A stretch of DNA of 64,000 bases from Apostichopus japonicus (Eukaryota > Echinodermata > Holothuroidea > Aspidochirotida > Stichopodidae): NCBI RefSeq assembly GCF_037975245.1, contig NC_092572.1, forward strand, positions 12,039,769 through 12,103,768, written 5' to 3'. The notes under the pieces are model-generated. The model saw only the letters and a program-made list of their open reading frames with translations, searched no databases and had not been told where the DNA came from. Made by a program: the position numbers and the translations under genes. Numbering within the stretch: position 1 is the stretch's first letter; every line of letters starts with the position of its first letter. This document shows, in pieces, positions 21,247-33,892 of this stretch.

Positions 21247-24200
21247 TGCTAAGGTAAACAACAGTGTACAGAAGCATGCAGGGGGAAGCAGTCCACAGGT
21301 TGCTAAGTGACACAAGCATACAACGGGCAAGCAGTTCACGGGTTGCTAAGGTTCATAACAGTTGGTGAAGCAAGCAGGGGGCAAGATGTTCACAGGTTGC
21401 TAAGGTTCACAACAGTGTACTGAAGTATACAGGGGAGAGTAGTTCACGGGTTGCTAAGATTCACAGCAGTGCACTGAAGTATACAGGGGGCAAGCAGTTC
21501 AGGGGTTGATAAGGTACACGACGGTGTACTGAAACATACAGGGGCAAGCAGTTCCCTTGTTGCTAAGGTTCAAAACACTGTACAGAAGCATACAGGGCCA
21601 AACTGTTCACGGGTTGCTAAGGTTCACAGCAGTGTACTGAAGCATACAGGGGGCAAGCAGTTCAGGGGTTGATAAGGTACACGACGGTGTACTGAAACAT
21701 ACAGGGGCAAGCAGTTCACGGGTTGCTAAGGTACACAACACTGTACAGAAGCATACAGGGGCAAACTGTTCACGGGTTGCTAAGGTTCACAGCAGTGTAC
21801 TGAAGTATACAGGGGGCAAGCAGTTCAGGGGTTGATAAGGTACACGACGGTGTACTGAAACATACAGGGGCAAGCAGTTCACGGGTTGCTAAGGTACACA
21901 ACACTGTACAGAAGCATACAGGGGCAAACTGTTCACGGGTTGCTAAGGTTCACAGCAGTGTACTGAAGTATACAGGGGGCAAGCAGTTCAGGGGTTGATA
22001 AGGTACACGACGGTGTACTGAAACATACAAGGGGCAAGCAGTTCAGGTGTTGCTAAGGTACACAACACTGTACAGAAGCATACAGGGGCAAACTGTTCAC
22101 GGGTTGCTAAGGTACACAACACTGTACAGAAGCATACAGGGGCAAACTGTTCACGGGTTGCTAAGGTTCACAGCAGTGTACTGAAGTATACAGGGGGCAA
22201 GCAGTTCAGGGGTTGATAAGGTACACGACAGTGTACTGAAACATACAAGGGGCAAGCAGTTCCCTTGTTGCTAAGGTACACAACACTGTACAGAAGTATA
22301 CAGGGGCAAACTGTTCACGGGTTGCTAAGGTACACAGCAGTGTACTGAAGTATACAGGGGGCAAGCAGTTCAGGGGTTGATAAGGTACACGACGGTGTAC
22401 TGAAACATACAAGGGGCAAGCAGTTCAGGTGTTGCTAAGGTACACAACACTGTACAGAAGCATACAGGGGCAAACTGTTCACGGGTTGCTAAGGTACACA
22501 ACACTGTACAGAAGCATACAGGGGCAAACTGTTCACGGGTTGCTAAGGTTCACAGCAGTGTACTGAAGTATACAGGGGGCAAGCAGTTCAGGGGTTGATA
22601 AGGTACACGACAGTGTACTGAAACATACAAGGGGCAAGCAGTTCAGGGGTTGCTAAGGTACACAACACTGTACAGAAGTATACAGGGGCAAACTGTTCAC
22701 GGGTTGCTAAGGTACACAGCAGTGTACTGAAGTATACAGGGGGCAAGCAGTTCAGGGGTTGATAAGGTACACGACGGTGTACTGAAACATACAAGGCGCA
22801 AGCAGTTCAGGGGTTGATAAGGTACACGATAGTGTACTGAAACATACAAAGGGCAAACTGTTCACGGGTTGCTAAGGTACACAACACTGTACAAAAGCAT
22901 ACAGGGGCAAACTGTTGACGGGTTGCTAAGGTTCACAACAGTGTATTGAAGCATACAGGGGAGAGTAGTTCACTGGTTGCTAAGGTTCACAGCAGTGGAC
23001 TGAAGTATACAGGGGGCAAGCAGTTCAGGGGTTGATAAGGTACACGACGGTGTACTGAAACATACAGGGGCAAGCAGTTCCCTTGTTGCTAAGGTACACA
23101 ACACTGTACAGAAGCATACAGGGCCAAACTGTTCACGGGTTGCTAAGGTTCACAGCAGTGTACTGAAGTATACAGGTGGCAATCAGTTCAGGGGTTGATA
23201 AGGTACACGACGGTGTACTGAAACATACAGGGGGCAAGCAGTTGACGGGTTGCTAAGGTACACAACACTGTACAGAAGCATACAGGGGCAAACTGTTCAC
23301 GGGTTGCTAAGGTTCACAGCAGTGTACTGAAGTATACAGGGGGCAAGCAGTTCAGGGGTTGATAAGGTACACGACGGTGTACTGAAACATACAGGGGCAA
23401 GCAGTTCACGGGTTGCTAAGGTACACAACACTGTACAGAAGCATACAGGGGCAAACTGTTCACGGGTTGCTAAGGTTCACAGCAGTGTACTGAAGTATAC
23501 AGTAGGCAAGCAGTTCAGGGGTTGATAAGGTACACGACGGTGTACTGAAACATACAGGGGCAAGCAGTTCCCTTGTTGCTAAGGTACACAACACTGTACA
23601 GAAGCATACAGGGGCAAACTGTTCACGGGTTGCTAAGGTTCACAGCAGTGTACTGAAGTATACAGGGGGCAAGCAGTTCAGGGGTTGATAAGGTACACGA
23701 CGGTGTACTGAAACATACAGGGGCAAGCAGTTCACGGGTTGCTAAGGTACACAACACTGTACAGAATCATACAGGGGCAAACTGTTCACGGGTTGCTAAG
23801 GTTCACTGCAGTGTACTGAAGTATACAGGGGGCAAGCAGTTCATGGGTTGATAAGGTACACGACAGTGTACTGAAACATACAAGGGGCAAGCAGTTCAGG
23901 TGTTGCTAAGGTACACAACACTGTACAGAAGCATACAGGGGCAAACTGTTCACGGGTTGCTAAGGTACACAACACTGTACAGAAGCATACAGGGGCAAAC
24001 TGTTCACGGGTTGCTAAGGTTCACAGCAGTGTACTGAAGTATACAGGGGGCAAGCAGTTCAGGGGTTGATAAGGTACACGATAGTGTATTGAAACATACA
24101 AGGGGCAAGCAGTTCAGGGGTTGCTAAGGTACACAACACTGTACAGAAGCATACAGGGGCAAACTGTTCACGGGTTGCTAAGGTACACAACACTGTACAG

Positions 24201-24736
24201 AAGCATACAGGGGCAAACTGTTCACGGGTTGCTAAGGTACACATTGGGGACTTTTTTACGTGTAGATGATGTCTCGAACCTACGTGTTAGGGGTATATTG
24301 TTCCTTCAAGCCCAAGCAGGCTCGAGTGAGCATTATTACGTGTATATTGCGTCCATAAGGAACGAATTAGACGCTGATTTCGGGGATAATTTGTAAATAT
24401 GTATGATGACTTGTAAATAAATACACTGAGGAAACCATTTCCACGGTCAATAAATAGCTATAACCAATCTGCTAGAGGCAATTGCAGTGATTACGTCATC
24501 TTTTCCTCGTGTCGAAGCTATACAATCGCCATTGTGGAGTATTTTTACGTGTAGATGATGTCTCGAACCTACGTTTTAGGGGTATATTGTTCCTTCAAGC
24601 CTAAGCAGGCTAGTGTGTGCATTATTACGTGTAGATTGTGTCCATAAGGGACGAATTAGACACTGATTTCGGGGATAAAATGTAAATATGTATGATTATT
24701 TGTAAATAAATACACTTGGGAAACCGTTTCCACGGT
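21247..24736 (+). repeat. Macrosatellite unit H5 with double-length array
   Basis: The array (21247-24242, 2,996 bp, about 55 monomers) is over twice the usual length with no internal 289-bp block. The tract 22840-23170 repeats the irregular H1 tract 15260-15600, including GTTGACGGG and GAGAGTAGTTCACTGG. The array is therefore a join of an H1-like and an H4-like array that lost the block between them. Confidence 0.9.
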
Positions 24737-26482
24737 TGCTAAGGTAAACAACAGTGTACAGAAGCATGCAGGGGGAAGCAGTCCACAGGTTGCTAAGTGA
24801 CACAAGCATACAACGGGCAAGCAGTTCACGGGTTGCTAAGGTTCATAACAGTTGGTGAAGCAAGCAGGGGGCAAGATGTTCACAGGTTGCTAAGGTTCAC
24901 AACAGTGTACTGAAGTATACAGGGGAGAGTAGTTCACGGGTTGCTAAGATTCACAGCAGTGCACTGAAGTATACAGGGGGCAAGCAGTTCAGGGGTTGAT
25001 AAGGTACACGACGGTGTACTGAAACATACAGGGGCAAGCAGTTCCCTTGTTGCTAAGGTACACAACACTGTACAGAAGCATACAGGGGCAAACTGTTCAC
25101 GGGTTGCTAAGGTTCACAGCAGTGTACTGAAGTATACAGGGGGCAAGCAGTTCAGGGGTTGATAATGTACACGACGGTGTACTGAAACATACAGGGGCAA
25201 GCAGTTCACGGGTTGCTAAGGTACACAACACTGTTCAGAGGCATACAGGGGCAAACTGTTCACGGGTTGCTAAGGTTCACAGCAGTGTACTGAAACATAC
25301 AAGGGGCAAGCAGTTCAGGGGTTGCTAAGGTACACAACACTGTACAGAAGCATACAGGGGCAAACTGTTCACGGGTTGCTAAGGTTCACAGCAGTGTACT
25401 GAAGCATACAGGGGGCAAGCAGTTCAGGGGTTGATAAGGTACACGACGGTGTACTGAAACATACAGGGGCAAGCAGTTCCCTTGTTGCTAAGGTACACAA
25501 CACTGTACAGAAGCATACAGGGGCAAACTGCTCACGGGTTGCTAAGGTTCACAGCAGTGTACTGAAGTATACAGGGGGCAAGCAGTTCAGGGGTTGATAA
25601 GGTACACGACAGTGTACTGAAACATACAAGGGGCAAGCAGTTCAGGTGTTGCTAAGGTACACAACACTGTACAGAAGCATACAGGGGCAAACTGTTCACG
25701 GGTTGCTAAGGTACACAACACTGTACAGAAGCATACAGGGGCAAACTGTTCACGGGTTGCTAAGGTTCACAGCAGTGTACTGAAGTATACAGGGGGCAAG
25801 CAGTTCAGGGGTTGATAAGGTACACGATAGTGTATTGAAACATACAAGGGGCAAGCAGTTCAGGGGTTGCTAAGGTACACAACACTGTACAGAAGCATAC
25901 AGGGGCAAACTGTTCACGGGTTGCTAAGGTACACAACACTGTACAGAAGCATACAGGGGCAAACTGTTCACGGGTTGCTAAGGTACATATTGGGGACTTT
26001 TTTACGTGTAGATGATGTCTCGAACCTACGTGTTAGGGGTATATTGTTCCTTCAAGCCCAAGCAGGCTCGAGTGAGCATTATTACGTGTATATTGCGTCC
26101 ATAAGGAACGAATTAGACGCTGATTTCGGGGATAATTTGTAAATATGTATGATGACTTGTAAATAAATACACTGAGGAAACCATTTCCACGGTCAATAAA
26201 TAGCTATAACCAATCTGCTAGAGGCAATTGCAGTGATTACGTCATCTTTTCCTCGTGTCGAAGCTATACAATCGCCATTGTGGAGTATTTTTACGTGTAG
26301 ATGATGTCTCGAACCTACGTTTTAGGGGTATATTGTTCCTTCAAGCCTAAGCAGGCTAGTGTGTGCATTATTACGTGTAGATTGTGTCCATAAGGGACGA
26401 ATTAGACACTGATTTCGGGGATAAAATGTAAATATGTATGATTATTTGTAAATAAATACACTTGGGAAACCGTTTCCACGGT
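24737..26482 (+). repeat. Macrosatellite unit H6 (1,746 bp)
   Basis: Array 24737-25988, block 25989-26482. First of three consecutive units of identical length. A private TTCAGAGGCAT variant (about 25234) recurs at the same place in H7. Confidence 0.9.
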
Positions 26483-28228
26483 TGCTAAGGTAAACAACAG
26501 TGTACAGAAGCATGCAGGGGGAAGCAGTCCACAGGTTGCTAAGTGACACAAGCATACAACGGGCAAGCAGTTCACGGGTTGCTAAGGTTCATAACAGTTG
26601 GTGAAGCAAGCAGGGGGCAAGATGTTCACAGGTTGCTAAGGTTCACAACAGTGTACTGAAGTATACAGGGGAGAGTAGTTCACGGGTTGCTAAGATTCAC
26701 AGCAGTGCACTGAAGTATACAGGGGGCAAGCAGTTCAGGGGTTGATAAGGTACACGACGGTGTACTGAAACATACAGGGGCAAGCAGTTCCCTTGTTGCT
26801 AAGGTACACAACACTGTACAGAAGCATACAGGGGCAAACTGTTCACGGGTTGCTAAGGTTCACAGCAGTGTACTGAAGTATACAGGGGGCAAGCAGTTCA
26901 GGGGTTGATAATGTACACGACGGTGTACTGAAACATACAGGGGCAAGCAGTTCACGGGTTGCTAAGGTACACAACACTGTTCAGAGGCATACAGGGGCAA
27001 ACTGTTCACGGGTTGCTAAGGTTCACAGCAGTGTACTGAAACATACAAGGGGCAAGCAGTTCAGGGGTTGCTAAGGTACACAACACTGTACAGAAGCATA
27101 CAGGGGCAAACTGTTCACGGGTTGCTAAGGTTCACAGCAGTGTACTGAAGCATACAGGGGGCAAGCAGTTCAGGGGTTGATAAGGTACACGACGGTGTAC
27201 TGAAACATACAGGGGCAAGCAGTTCCCTTGTTGCTAAGGTACACAACACTGTACAGAAGCATACAGGGGCAAACTGCTCACGGGTTGCTAAGGTTCACAG
27301 CAGTGTACTGAAGTATACAGGGGGCAAGCAGTTCAGGGGTTGATAAGGTACACGACAGTGTACTGAAACATACAAGGGGCAAGCAGTTCAGGTGTTGCTA
27401 AGGTACACAACACTGTACAGAAGCATACAGGGGCAAACTGTTCACGGGTTGCTAAGGTACACAACACTGTACAGAAGCATACAGGGGCAAACTGTTCACG
27501 GGTTGCTAAGGTTCACAGCAGTGTACTGAAGTATACAGGGGGCAAGCAGTTCAGGGGTTGATAAGGTACACGATAGTGTATTGAAACATACAAGGGGCAA
27601 GCAGTTCAGGGGTTGCTAAGGTACACAACACTGTACAGAAGCATACAGGGGCAAACTGTTCACGGGTTGCTAAGGTACACAACACTGTACAGAAGCATAC
27701 AGGGGCAAACTGTTCACGGGTTGCTAAGGTACATATTGGGGACTTTTTTACGTGTAGATGATGTCTCGAACCTACGTGTTAGGGGTATATTGTTCCTTCA
27801 AGCCCAAGCAGGCTCGAGTGAGCATTATTACGTGTATATTGCGTCCATAAGGAACGAATTAGACGCTGATTTCGGGGATAATTTGTAAATATGTATGATG
27901 ACTTGTAAATAAATACACTGAGGAAACCATTTCCACGGTCAATAAATAGCTATAACCAATCTGCTAGAGGCAATTGCAGTGATTACGTCATCTTTTCCTC
28001 GTGTCGAAGCTATACAATCGCCATTGTGGAGTATTTTTACGTGTAGATGATGTCTCGAACCTACGTTTTAGGGGTATATTGTTCCTTCAAGCCTAAGCAG
28101 GCTAGTGTGTGCATTATTACGTGTAGATTGTGTCCATAAGGGACGAATTAGACACTGATTTCGGGGATAAAATGTAAATATGTATGATTATTTGTAAATA
28201 AATACACTTGGGAAACCGTTTCCACGGT
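26483..28228 (+). repeat. Macrosatellite unit H7 (1,746 bp)
   Basis: Array 26483-27734, block 27735-28228. Same length and variant pattern as H6. Confidence 0.9.
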
Positions 28229-29974
28229 TGCTAAGGTAAACAACAGTGTACAGAAGCATGCAGGGGGAAGCAGTCCACAGGTTGCTAAGTGACACAAGCA
28301 TACAACGGGCAAGCAGTTCACGGGTTGCTAAGGTTCATAACAGTTGGTGAAGCAAGCAGGGGGCAAGATGTTCACAGGTTGCTAAGGTTCACAACAGTGT
28401 ACTGAAGTATACAGGGGAGAGTAGTTCACGGGTTGCTAAGATTCACAGCAGTGCACTGAAGTATACAGGGGGCAAGCAGTTCAGGGGTTGCTAAGGTACA
28501 CGACGGTGTACTGAAACATACAGGGGCAAGCAGTTCCCTTGTTGCTAAGGTACACAACACTGTACAGAAGCATACAGGGGCAAACTGTTCACGGGTTGCT
28601 AAGGTTCACAGCAGTGTACTGAAGTATACAGGGGGCAAGCAGTTCAGGGGTTGATAATGTACACGACGGTGTACTGAAACATACAGGGGCAAGCAGTTCA
28701 CGGGTTGCTAAGGTACACAACACTGTTCAAAGGCATACAGGGGCAAACTGTTCACGGGTTGCTAAGGTTCACAGCAGTGTACTGAAACATACAAGGGGCA
28801 AGCAGTTCAGGGGTTGCTAAGGTACACAACACTGTACAGAAGCATACAGGGGCAAACTGTTCACGGGTTGCTAAGGTTCACAGCAGTGTACTGAAGCATA
28901 CAGGGGGCAAGCAGTTCAGGGGTTGATAAGGTACACGACGGTGTACTGAAACATACAAGGGGCAAGCAGTTCCCTTGTTGCTAAGGTACACAACACTGTA
29001 CAGAAGCATACAGGGGCAAACTGCTCACGGGTTGCTAAGGTTCACAGCAGTGTACTGAAGTATACAGGGGGCAAGCAGTTCAGGGGTTGATAAGGTACAC
29101 GACGGTGTACTGAAACATACAGGGGCAAGCAGTTCCCTTGTTGCTAAGGTACACAACACTGTACAGAAGCATACAGGGGCAAACTGTTCACGGGTTGCTA
29201 AGGTTCACAGCAGTGTACTGAAGTATACAGGGGGCAAGCAGTTCAGGGGTTGATAAGGTACACGATAGTGTATTGAAACATACAAGGGGCAAGCAGTTCA
29301 GGGGTTGCTAAGGTACACAACACTGTACAGAAGCATACAGGGGCAAACTGTTCACGGGTTGCTAAGGTACACAACACTGTACAGAAGCATACAGGGGCAA
29401 ACTGTTCACGGGTTGCTAAGGTACACAACACTGTACAGAAGCATACAGGGGCAAACTGTTCACGGGTTGCTAAGGTACACATTGTGGACTTTTTTACGTG
29501 TAGATGATGTCTCGAACCTACGTGTTAGGGGTATATTGTTCCTTCAAGCCCAAGCAGGCTCGAGTGAGCATTATTACGTGTATATTGCGTCCATAAGGAA
29601 CGAATTAGACGCTGATTTCGGGGATAATTTGTAAATATGTATGATGACTTGTAAATAAATACACTGAGGAAACCATTTCCACGGTCAATAAATAGCTATA
29701 ACCAATCTGCTAGAGGCAATTGCAGTGATTACGTCATCTTTTCCTCGTGTCGAAGCTATACAATCGCCATTGTGGAGTATTTTTACGTGTAGATGATGTC
29801 TCGAACCTACGTTTTAGGGGTATATTGTTCCTTCAAGCCTAAGCAGGCTAGTGTGTGCATTATTACGTGTAGATTGTGTCCATAAGGGACGAATTAGACA
29901 CTGATTTCGGGGATAAAATGTAAATATGTATGATTATTTGTAAATAAATACACTTGGGAAACCGTTTCCACGGT
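28229..29974 (+). repeat. Macrosatellite unit H8 (1,746 bp)
   Basis: Array 28229-29480, block 29481-29974. It differs from H7 in having three consecutive A monomers before the exit and an exit reading CATTGTGGAC. That exit matches the plain 289-bp monomer (ATTGTGGAG) better than any other unit does. Confidence 0.9.
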
Positions 29975-31394
29975 TGCTAAGGTAAACAACAGTGTACAGA
30001 AGCATGCAGGGGGAAGCAGTCCACAGGTTGCTAAGTGACACAAGCATACAACGGGCAAGCAGTTCACGGGTTGCTAAGGTTCATAACAGTTGGTGAAGCA
30101 AGCAGGGGGCAAGATGTTCACAGGTTGCTAAGGTTCACAACAGTGTACTGAAGTATACAGGGGAGAGTAGTTCACGGGTTGCTAAGATTCACAGCAGTGC
30201 ACTGAAGTATACAGGGGGCAAGCAGTTCAGGGGTTGATAAGGTACACGACGGTGTACTGAAACATACAGGGGCAAGCAGTTCCCTTGTTGCTAAGGTACA
30301 CAACACTGTACAGAAGCATACAGGGGCAAACTGTTCACGGGTTGCTAAGGTTCACAGCAGTGTACTGAAGTATACAGGGGGCAAGCAGTTCAGGGGTTGA
30401 TAAGGTACACGACGGTGTACTGAAACATACAGGGGCAAGCAGTTCACGGGTTGGTAAGGTACACAACACTGTACAGAAGCATACAGGGGCAAACTGTTCA
30501 CGGGTTGCTAAGGTTCACAGCAGTGTACTGAAGTATACAGGGGGCAAGCAGTTCAGGGGTTGATAAGGTACACGACGGTGTACTGAAACATACAAGGGGC
30601 AAGCAGTTCAGGGTTTGCTAAGGTACACAACACTGTACAGAAGCATACAGGGGCAAACTGTTCACGGGTTGCTAAGGTTCACAGCAGTGTACTGAAGTAT
30701 ACAGGGGGCAAGCAGTTCAGGGGATGATAAGGTACACGATAGTGTATTGAAACATACAAGGGGCAAGCAGTTCAGGGGTTGCTAAGGTACACAACACTGT
30801 ACAGAAGCATACAGGGGCAAACTGTTCACGGGTTGCTAAGGTACACAACACTGTACAGAAGCATACAGGGGCAAACTGTTCACGGGTTGCTAAGGTACAC
30901 ATTGGGGACTTTTTTACGTGTAGATGATGTCTCGAACCTACGTGTTAGGGGTATATTGTTCCTTCAAGCCCAAGCAGGCTCGTGTGAGCATTATTACGTG
31001 TATATTGCGTCCATAAGGAACGAATTAGACGCTGATTTCGGGGATAATTTGTAAATATGTATGATGACTTGTAAATAAATACACTGAGGAAACCATTTCC
31101 ACGGTCAATAAATAGCTATAACCAATCTGCTAGAGGCAATTGCAGTGATTACGTCATCTTTTCCTCGTGTCGAAGCTATACAATCGCCATTGTGGAGTAT
31201 TTTTACGTGTAGATGATGTCTCGAACCTACGTTTTAGGGGTATATTGTACCTTCAAGCCTAAGCAGGCTAGTGTGTGCATTATTACGTGTAGATTGTGTC
31301 CATAAGGGACGAATTAGACACTGATTTCGGGGATAAAATGTAAATATGTATGATTATTTGTAAATAAATACACTTGGGAAACCGTTTCCACGGT
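29975..31394 (+). repeat. Macrosatellite unit H9 (1,420 bp)
   Basis: Array 29975-30900 (926 bp), one A-B-C trimer shorter than H4. Block 30901-31394 has CTCGTGTGAG where H1-H8 have the XhoI-site version CTCGAGTGAG. Confidence 0.9.
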
Positions 31395-32145
31395 TGTTAA
31401 GGTAAACAACAGTGTACAGAAGCATGCAGGGGGAAGCAGTCCACAGGTTGCTAAGTGACACAAGCATACAACGGGCAAGCAGTTCACGGGTTGCTAAGGT
31501 TCATAACAGTTGGTGAAGCAAGCAGGGGGCAAGATGTTCACAGGTTGCTAAGGTTCACAACAGTGTACTGAAGTATACAGGGGAGAGTAGTTCACGGGTT
31601 GCTAAGGTTCACAGCAGTGTACTGAAGTATACAGGGGGCAAGCAGTTCAGGGGTTGATAAGGTACACGACGGTGTACTGAAACATACAGGGGCAAGCAGT
31701 TCCCTTGTTGCTAAGGTACACAACACTGTACAGAAGCATACAGGGGCAAACTGTTCACGGGTTGCTAAGGTTCACAGCAGTGTACTGAAGTATACAGGGG
31801 GCAAGCAGTTCAGGGGTTGATAATGTACACGACAGTGTACTGAAACATACAAGGGGCAAGCAGTTCAGGGGTTGCTAAGGTACACAACACTGTACAGAAG
31901 CATACAGGGGCAAACTGTTCACGGGTTGATAAGGTTCACAGCAGTGTACTGAAGTATACAGGGGGCAAGCAGTTCACGGGTTGATAAGGTACACGACGGT
32001 GTACTGAAACATACAGGGGCAAGCAGTTCAGGGGTTGCTAAGGTACACAACACTGTACAGAAGCATACAGGGGCAAACTGTTCACGGGTTGCTAAGGTTC
32101 ACAGCAGTGTACTGAAGTATACAGGGGGCAAGCAGTTCAGGGGTT

Positions 32146-33860
32146 AGTTTAGTTTAGTAGAAAAAAGGATCAGGAGGGACACTTAAGTCCCCATCAAGGA
32201 CCCTAGAAAGAGAGGGAAAAAAACTGAAGACACAAACACTCAGACCCGATTACAATGCTTAAAGTGCTTGTCCAAAGCATTCTTAAACCCATTGACACTA
32301 CTTGCAAGTACAACTTTCTCAGGCAAACTATTCCACTCATTCACAACCCTATTAGAAAAAAAGTTATGCCGAATATTAATCCTACTATGCGACTTTTGAA
32401 GTTTAAGACAATGACCTCTAGTACAACTACTGTTTGCAAACATGAAAAAGTCGGTAAAGGATAAATTGTCGAAACCATACACAATCTTGAAAACCTGGAT
32501 CAAGTCCCCACGTAACCTCCTAAGCTCCAGTGTGGTGAGATTCAACAGTTGTAACCGCCTATAATAAGGAACCCTCTTTAAGGAACTAATCATCCTAGTA
32601 GCCCTCCTCTGGACCTTTTCAAGTACTTCCTTATCCTTAGCAAAATAAGGGTTCCAAGCCTGCACAGCATACTCCAGATGAGGCCTAACCAACTGCTTAT
32701 AAAGCCTAACTACGATGTCCTCTTTCAGAAAACTGAAGTTCCTCTTGATCATACCTAAAACCCTATTACCTCTTTTAGCAGCTTCAAGACAATGTTTGGA
32801 AGGTTGCAGAGACGAGTCAATGTAGATACCTAGGTCTCTTTCAACAGAGACCTCCTGTAACTCCACACCATTTAGATTGTATGTAAACTTTTGGTTACTA
32901 CTACCAATGTGCATTACCTTACATTTATCAATATTAAAAAGCATTTGCCACCCCTGAGACCAGGAAAAAATCTTATCTAAATCCGCTTGAAATTTCTCAG
33001 AATCGCTTTTGGAAGAGACCTCAGAATACAATTTGGTGTCATCAGCAAACTTCTTAGCTGTACACAAAATATCTCCGTCGATGTCATTTATATAGGCAAC
33101 AAACAACAGGGGACCTAATACAGACCCTTGTGGAACCCCACTAGTAACGTTCTGCCAAGAAGAAGCACAGCCATTAATTACCACCCTCTGTTCCCTATTA
33201 CCAAGCCAATTCCCGATCCAAGACAGTAAATTCCCTATGACACCCATGCTCTTCAGCCTAAGTAAAAGACGCTGGTGGGGAACTTTATCAAAGGCCTTCT
33301 GGAAATCCAGGAACACAACATCTACAGACATCTGCCTATTTAGTGAGCTTGTTACATCTTCCATAAACTCAAGGATATTAGTGAGACAAGACCTTTTTTG
33401 ACAAAAGCCATGCTGAGACTCTCTGATCAAAGACTGACTGCTGAAGTGACAGACCAAAGACTTTTTAACAATAGACTCCATGACCTTACAAACTACACTA
33501 GTGAGACTAACGGGCCTATAATTACAGGGCTTAGTCTTATCACCCTTCTTGAAAATTGGGGTAATATTAGCACATCTCCAGTCCCTAGGAACATAACCTT
33601 CATCCATAAATTTACTAAAAATCAACGAGAGTGGAACGCAGAAATAGTGTGCAAAAGTCTTCAACAAATACGGATGGATTGCATCCGGTCCAGAAGCTTT
33701 AGAAACATTTAGACGAAGCAGCTCCTTTAAGACAACGTCATCCGAAAATAAGACCGTATCCAGTTTAGGCCTATCACTGCCCCCCTGAAAATCTGGAATA
33801 CTACTCGTATCTTCCCTTGTGAAAACCGACACAAAATAGTCGTTCAAAAGATCTGCAAGA
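32146..33860 (-). mobile_element. 5'-truncated CR1-type LINE copy
   Basis: The insertion splits a B-C monomer junction: CAGGGGTT is on the left and TTGATAATG on the right, so at most 2 bp (TT) are shared and no real target duplication exists. On the minus strand the order is reverse transcriptase region, C-terminal region, TGA stop, a 94-bp 3' UTR, then a 3' end of TAAAC-type pentamer repeats (32146-32160). Absent are ORF1, the AP-endonuclease part of ORF2 and the 5' UTR. This fits a truncated target-primed insertion as is usual for CR1. The open reverse transcriptase frame and clean junctions indicate a recent insertion. Confidence 0.9.
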
Positions 33861-33892
33861 TTGATAATGTACACGACGGTGTACCGAAACAT
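32240..33892 (-). CDS. CR1-type reverse transcriptase ORF2, C-terminal 540 residues
   Basis: The frame encodes a 550-residue reading product. It lacks the N-terminal AP-endonuclease, so it is a fragment of a protein normally about 900-1,000 residues long. Reverse transcriptase blocks in order: SKASGPD (64-70), TPIFKKGD (111-118), NYRPVSLTSV (124-133), motif A FLDFQKAFD (194-202, catalytic D196), GVPQGSVLGPLLF (252-264), motif C FADD (282-285, catalytic D284 and D285) and LGIYID (354-359). The C-terminal region shows WNPY (413-416), QRRATRMI (428-435), RRLRGDLIQ (458-466) and WNSLP (520-524), typical of CR1/L2-like ORF2. In full elements the protein copies the element RNA into DNA at a nicked target in the nucleus. 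The first 11 residues, including the ATG, come from the antisense of the satellite, so this start is accidental. Without the endonuclease or a promoter the copy is presumably inactive, though the catalytic residues are intact. Confidence 0.85.
   Translation of the reverse strand: MFRYTVVYIINLADLLNDYFVSVFTREDTSSIPDFQGGSDRPKLDTVLFSDDVVLKELLRLNVSKASGPDAIHPYLLKTFAHYFCVPLSLIFSKFMDEGYVPRDWRCANITPIFKKGDKTKPCNYRPVSLTSVVCKVMESIVKKSLVCHFSSQSLIRESQHGFCQKRSCLTNILEFMEDVTSSLNRQMSVDVVFLDFQKAFDKVPHQRLLLRLKSMGVIGNLLSWIGNWLGNREQRVVINGCASSWQNVTSGVPQGSVLGPLLFVAYINDIDGDILCTAKKFADDTKLYSEVSSKSDSEKFQADLDKIFSWSQGWQMLFNIDKCKVMHIGSSNQKFTYNLNGVELQEVSVERDLGIYIDSSLQPSKHCLEAAKRGNRVLGMIKRNFSFLKEDIVVRLYKQLVRPHLEYAVQAWNPYFAKDKEVLEKVQRRATRMISSLKRVPYYRRLQLLNLTTLELRRLRGDLIQVFKIVYGFDNLSFTDFFMFANSSCTRGHCLKLQKSHSRINIRHNFFSNRVVNEWNSLPEKVVLASSVNGFKNALDKHFKHCNRV

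Noticed and set aside
33398-33712. 104-codon plus-strand open frame
   Set aside because: It is antisense to the CR1 reverse transcriptase frame and has no independent support.
32140-33870. Target-site duplication for the CR1 insertion
   Set aside because: Only TT is shared between the two flanks, which chance explains. CR1 insertions often lack duplications.
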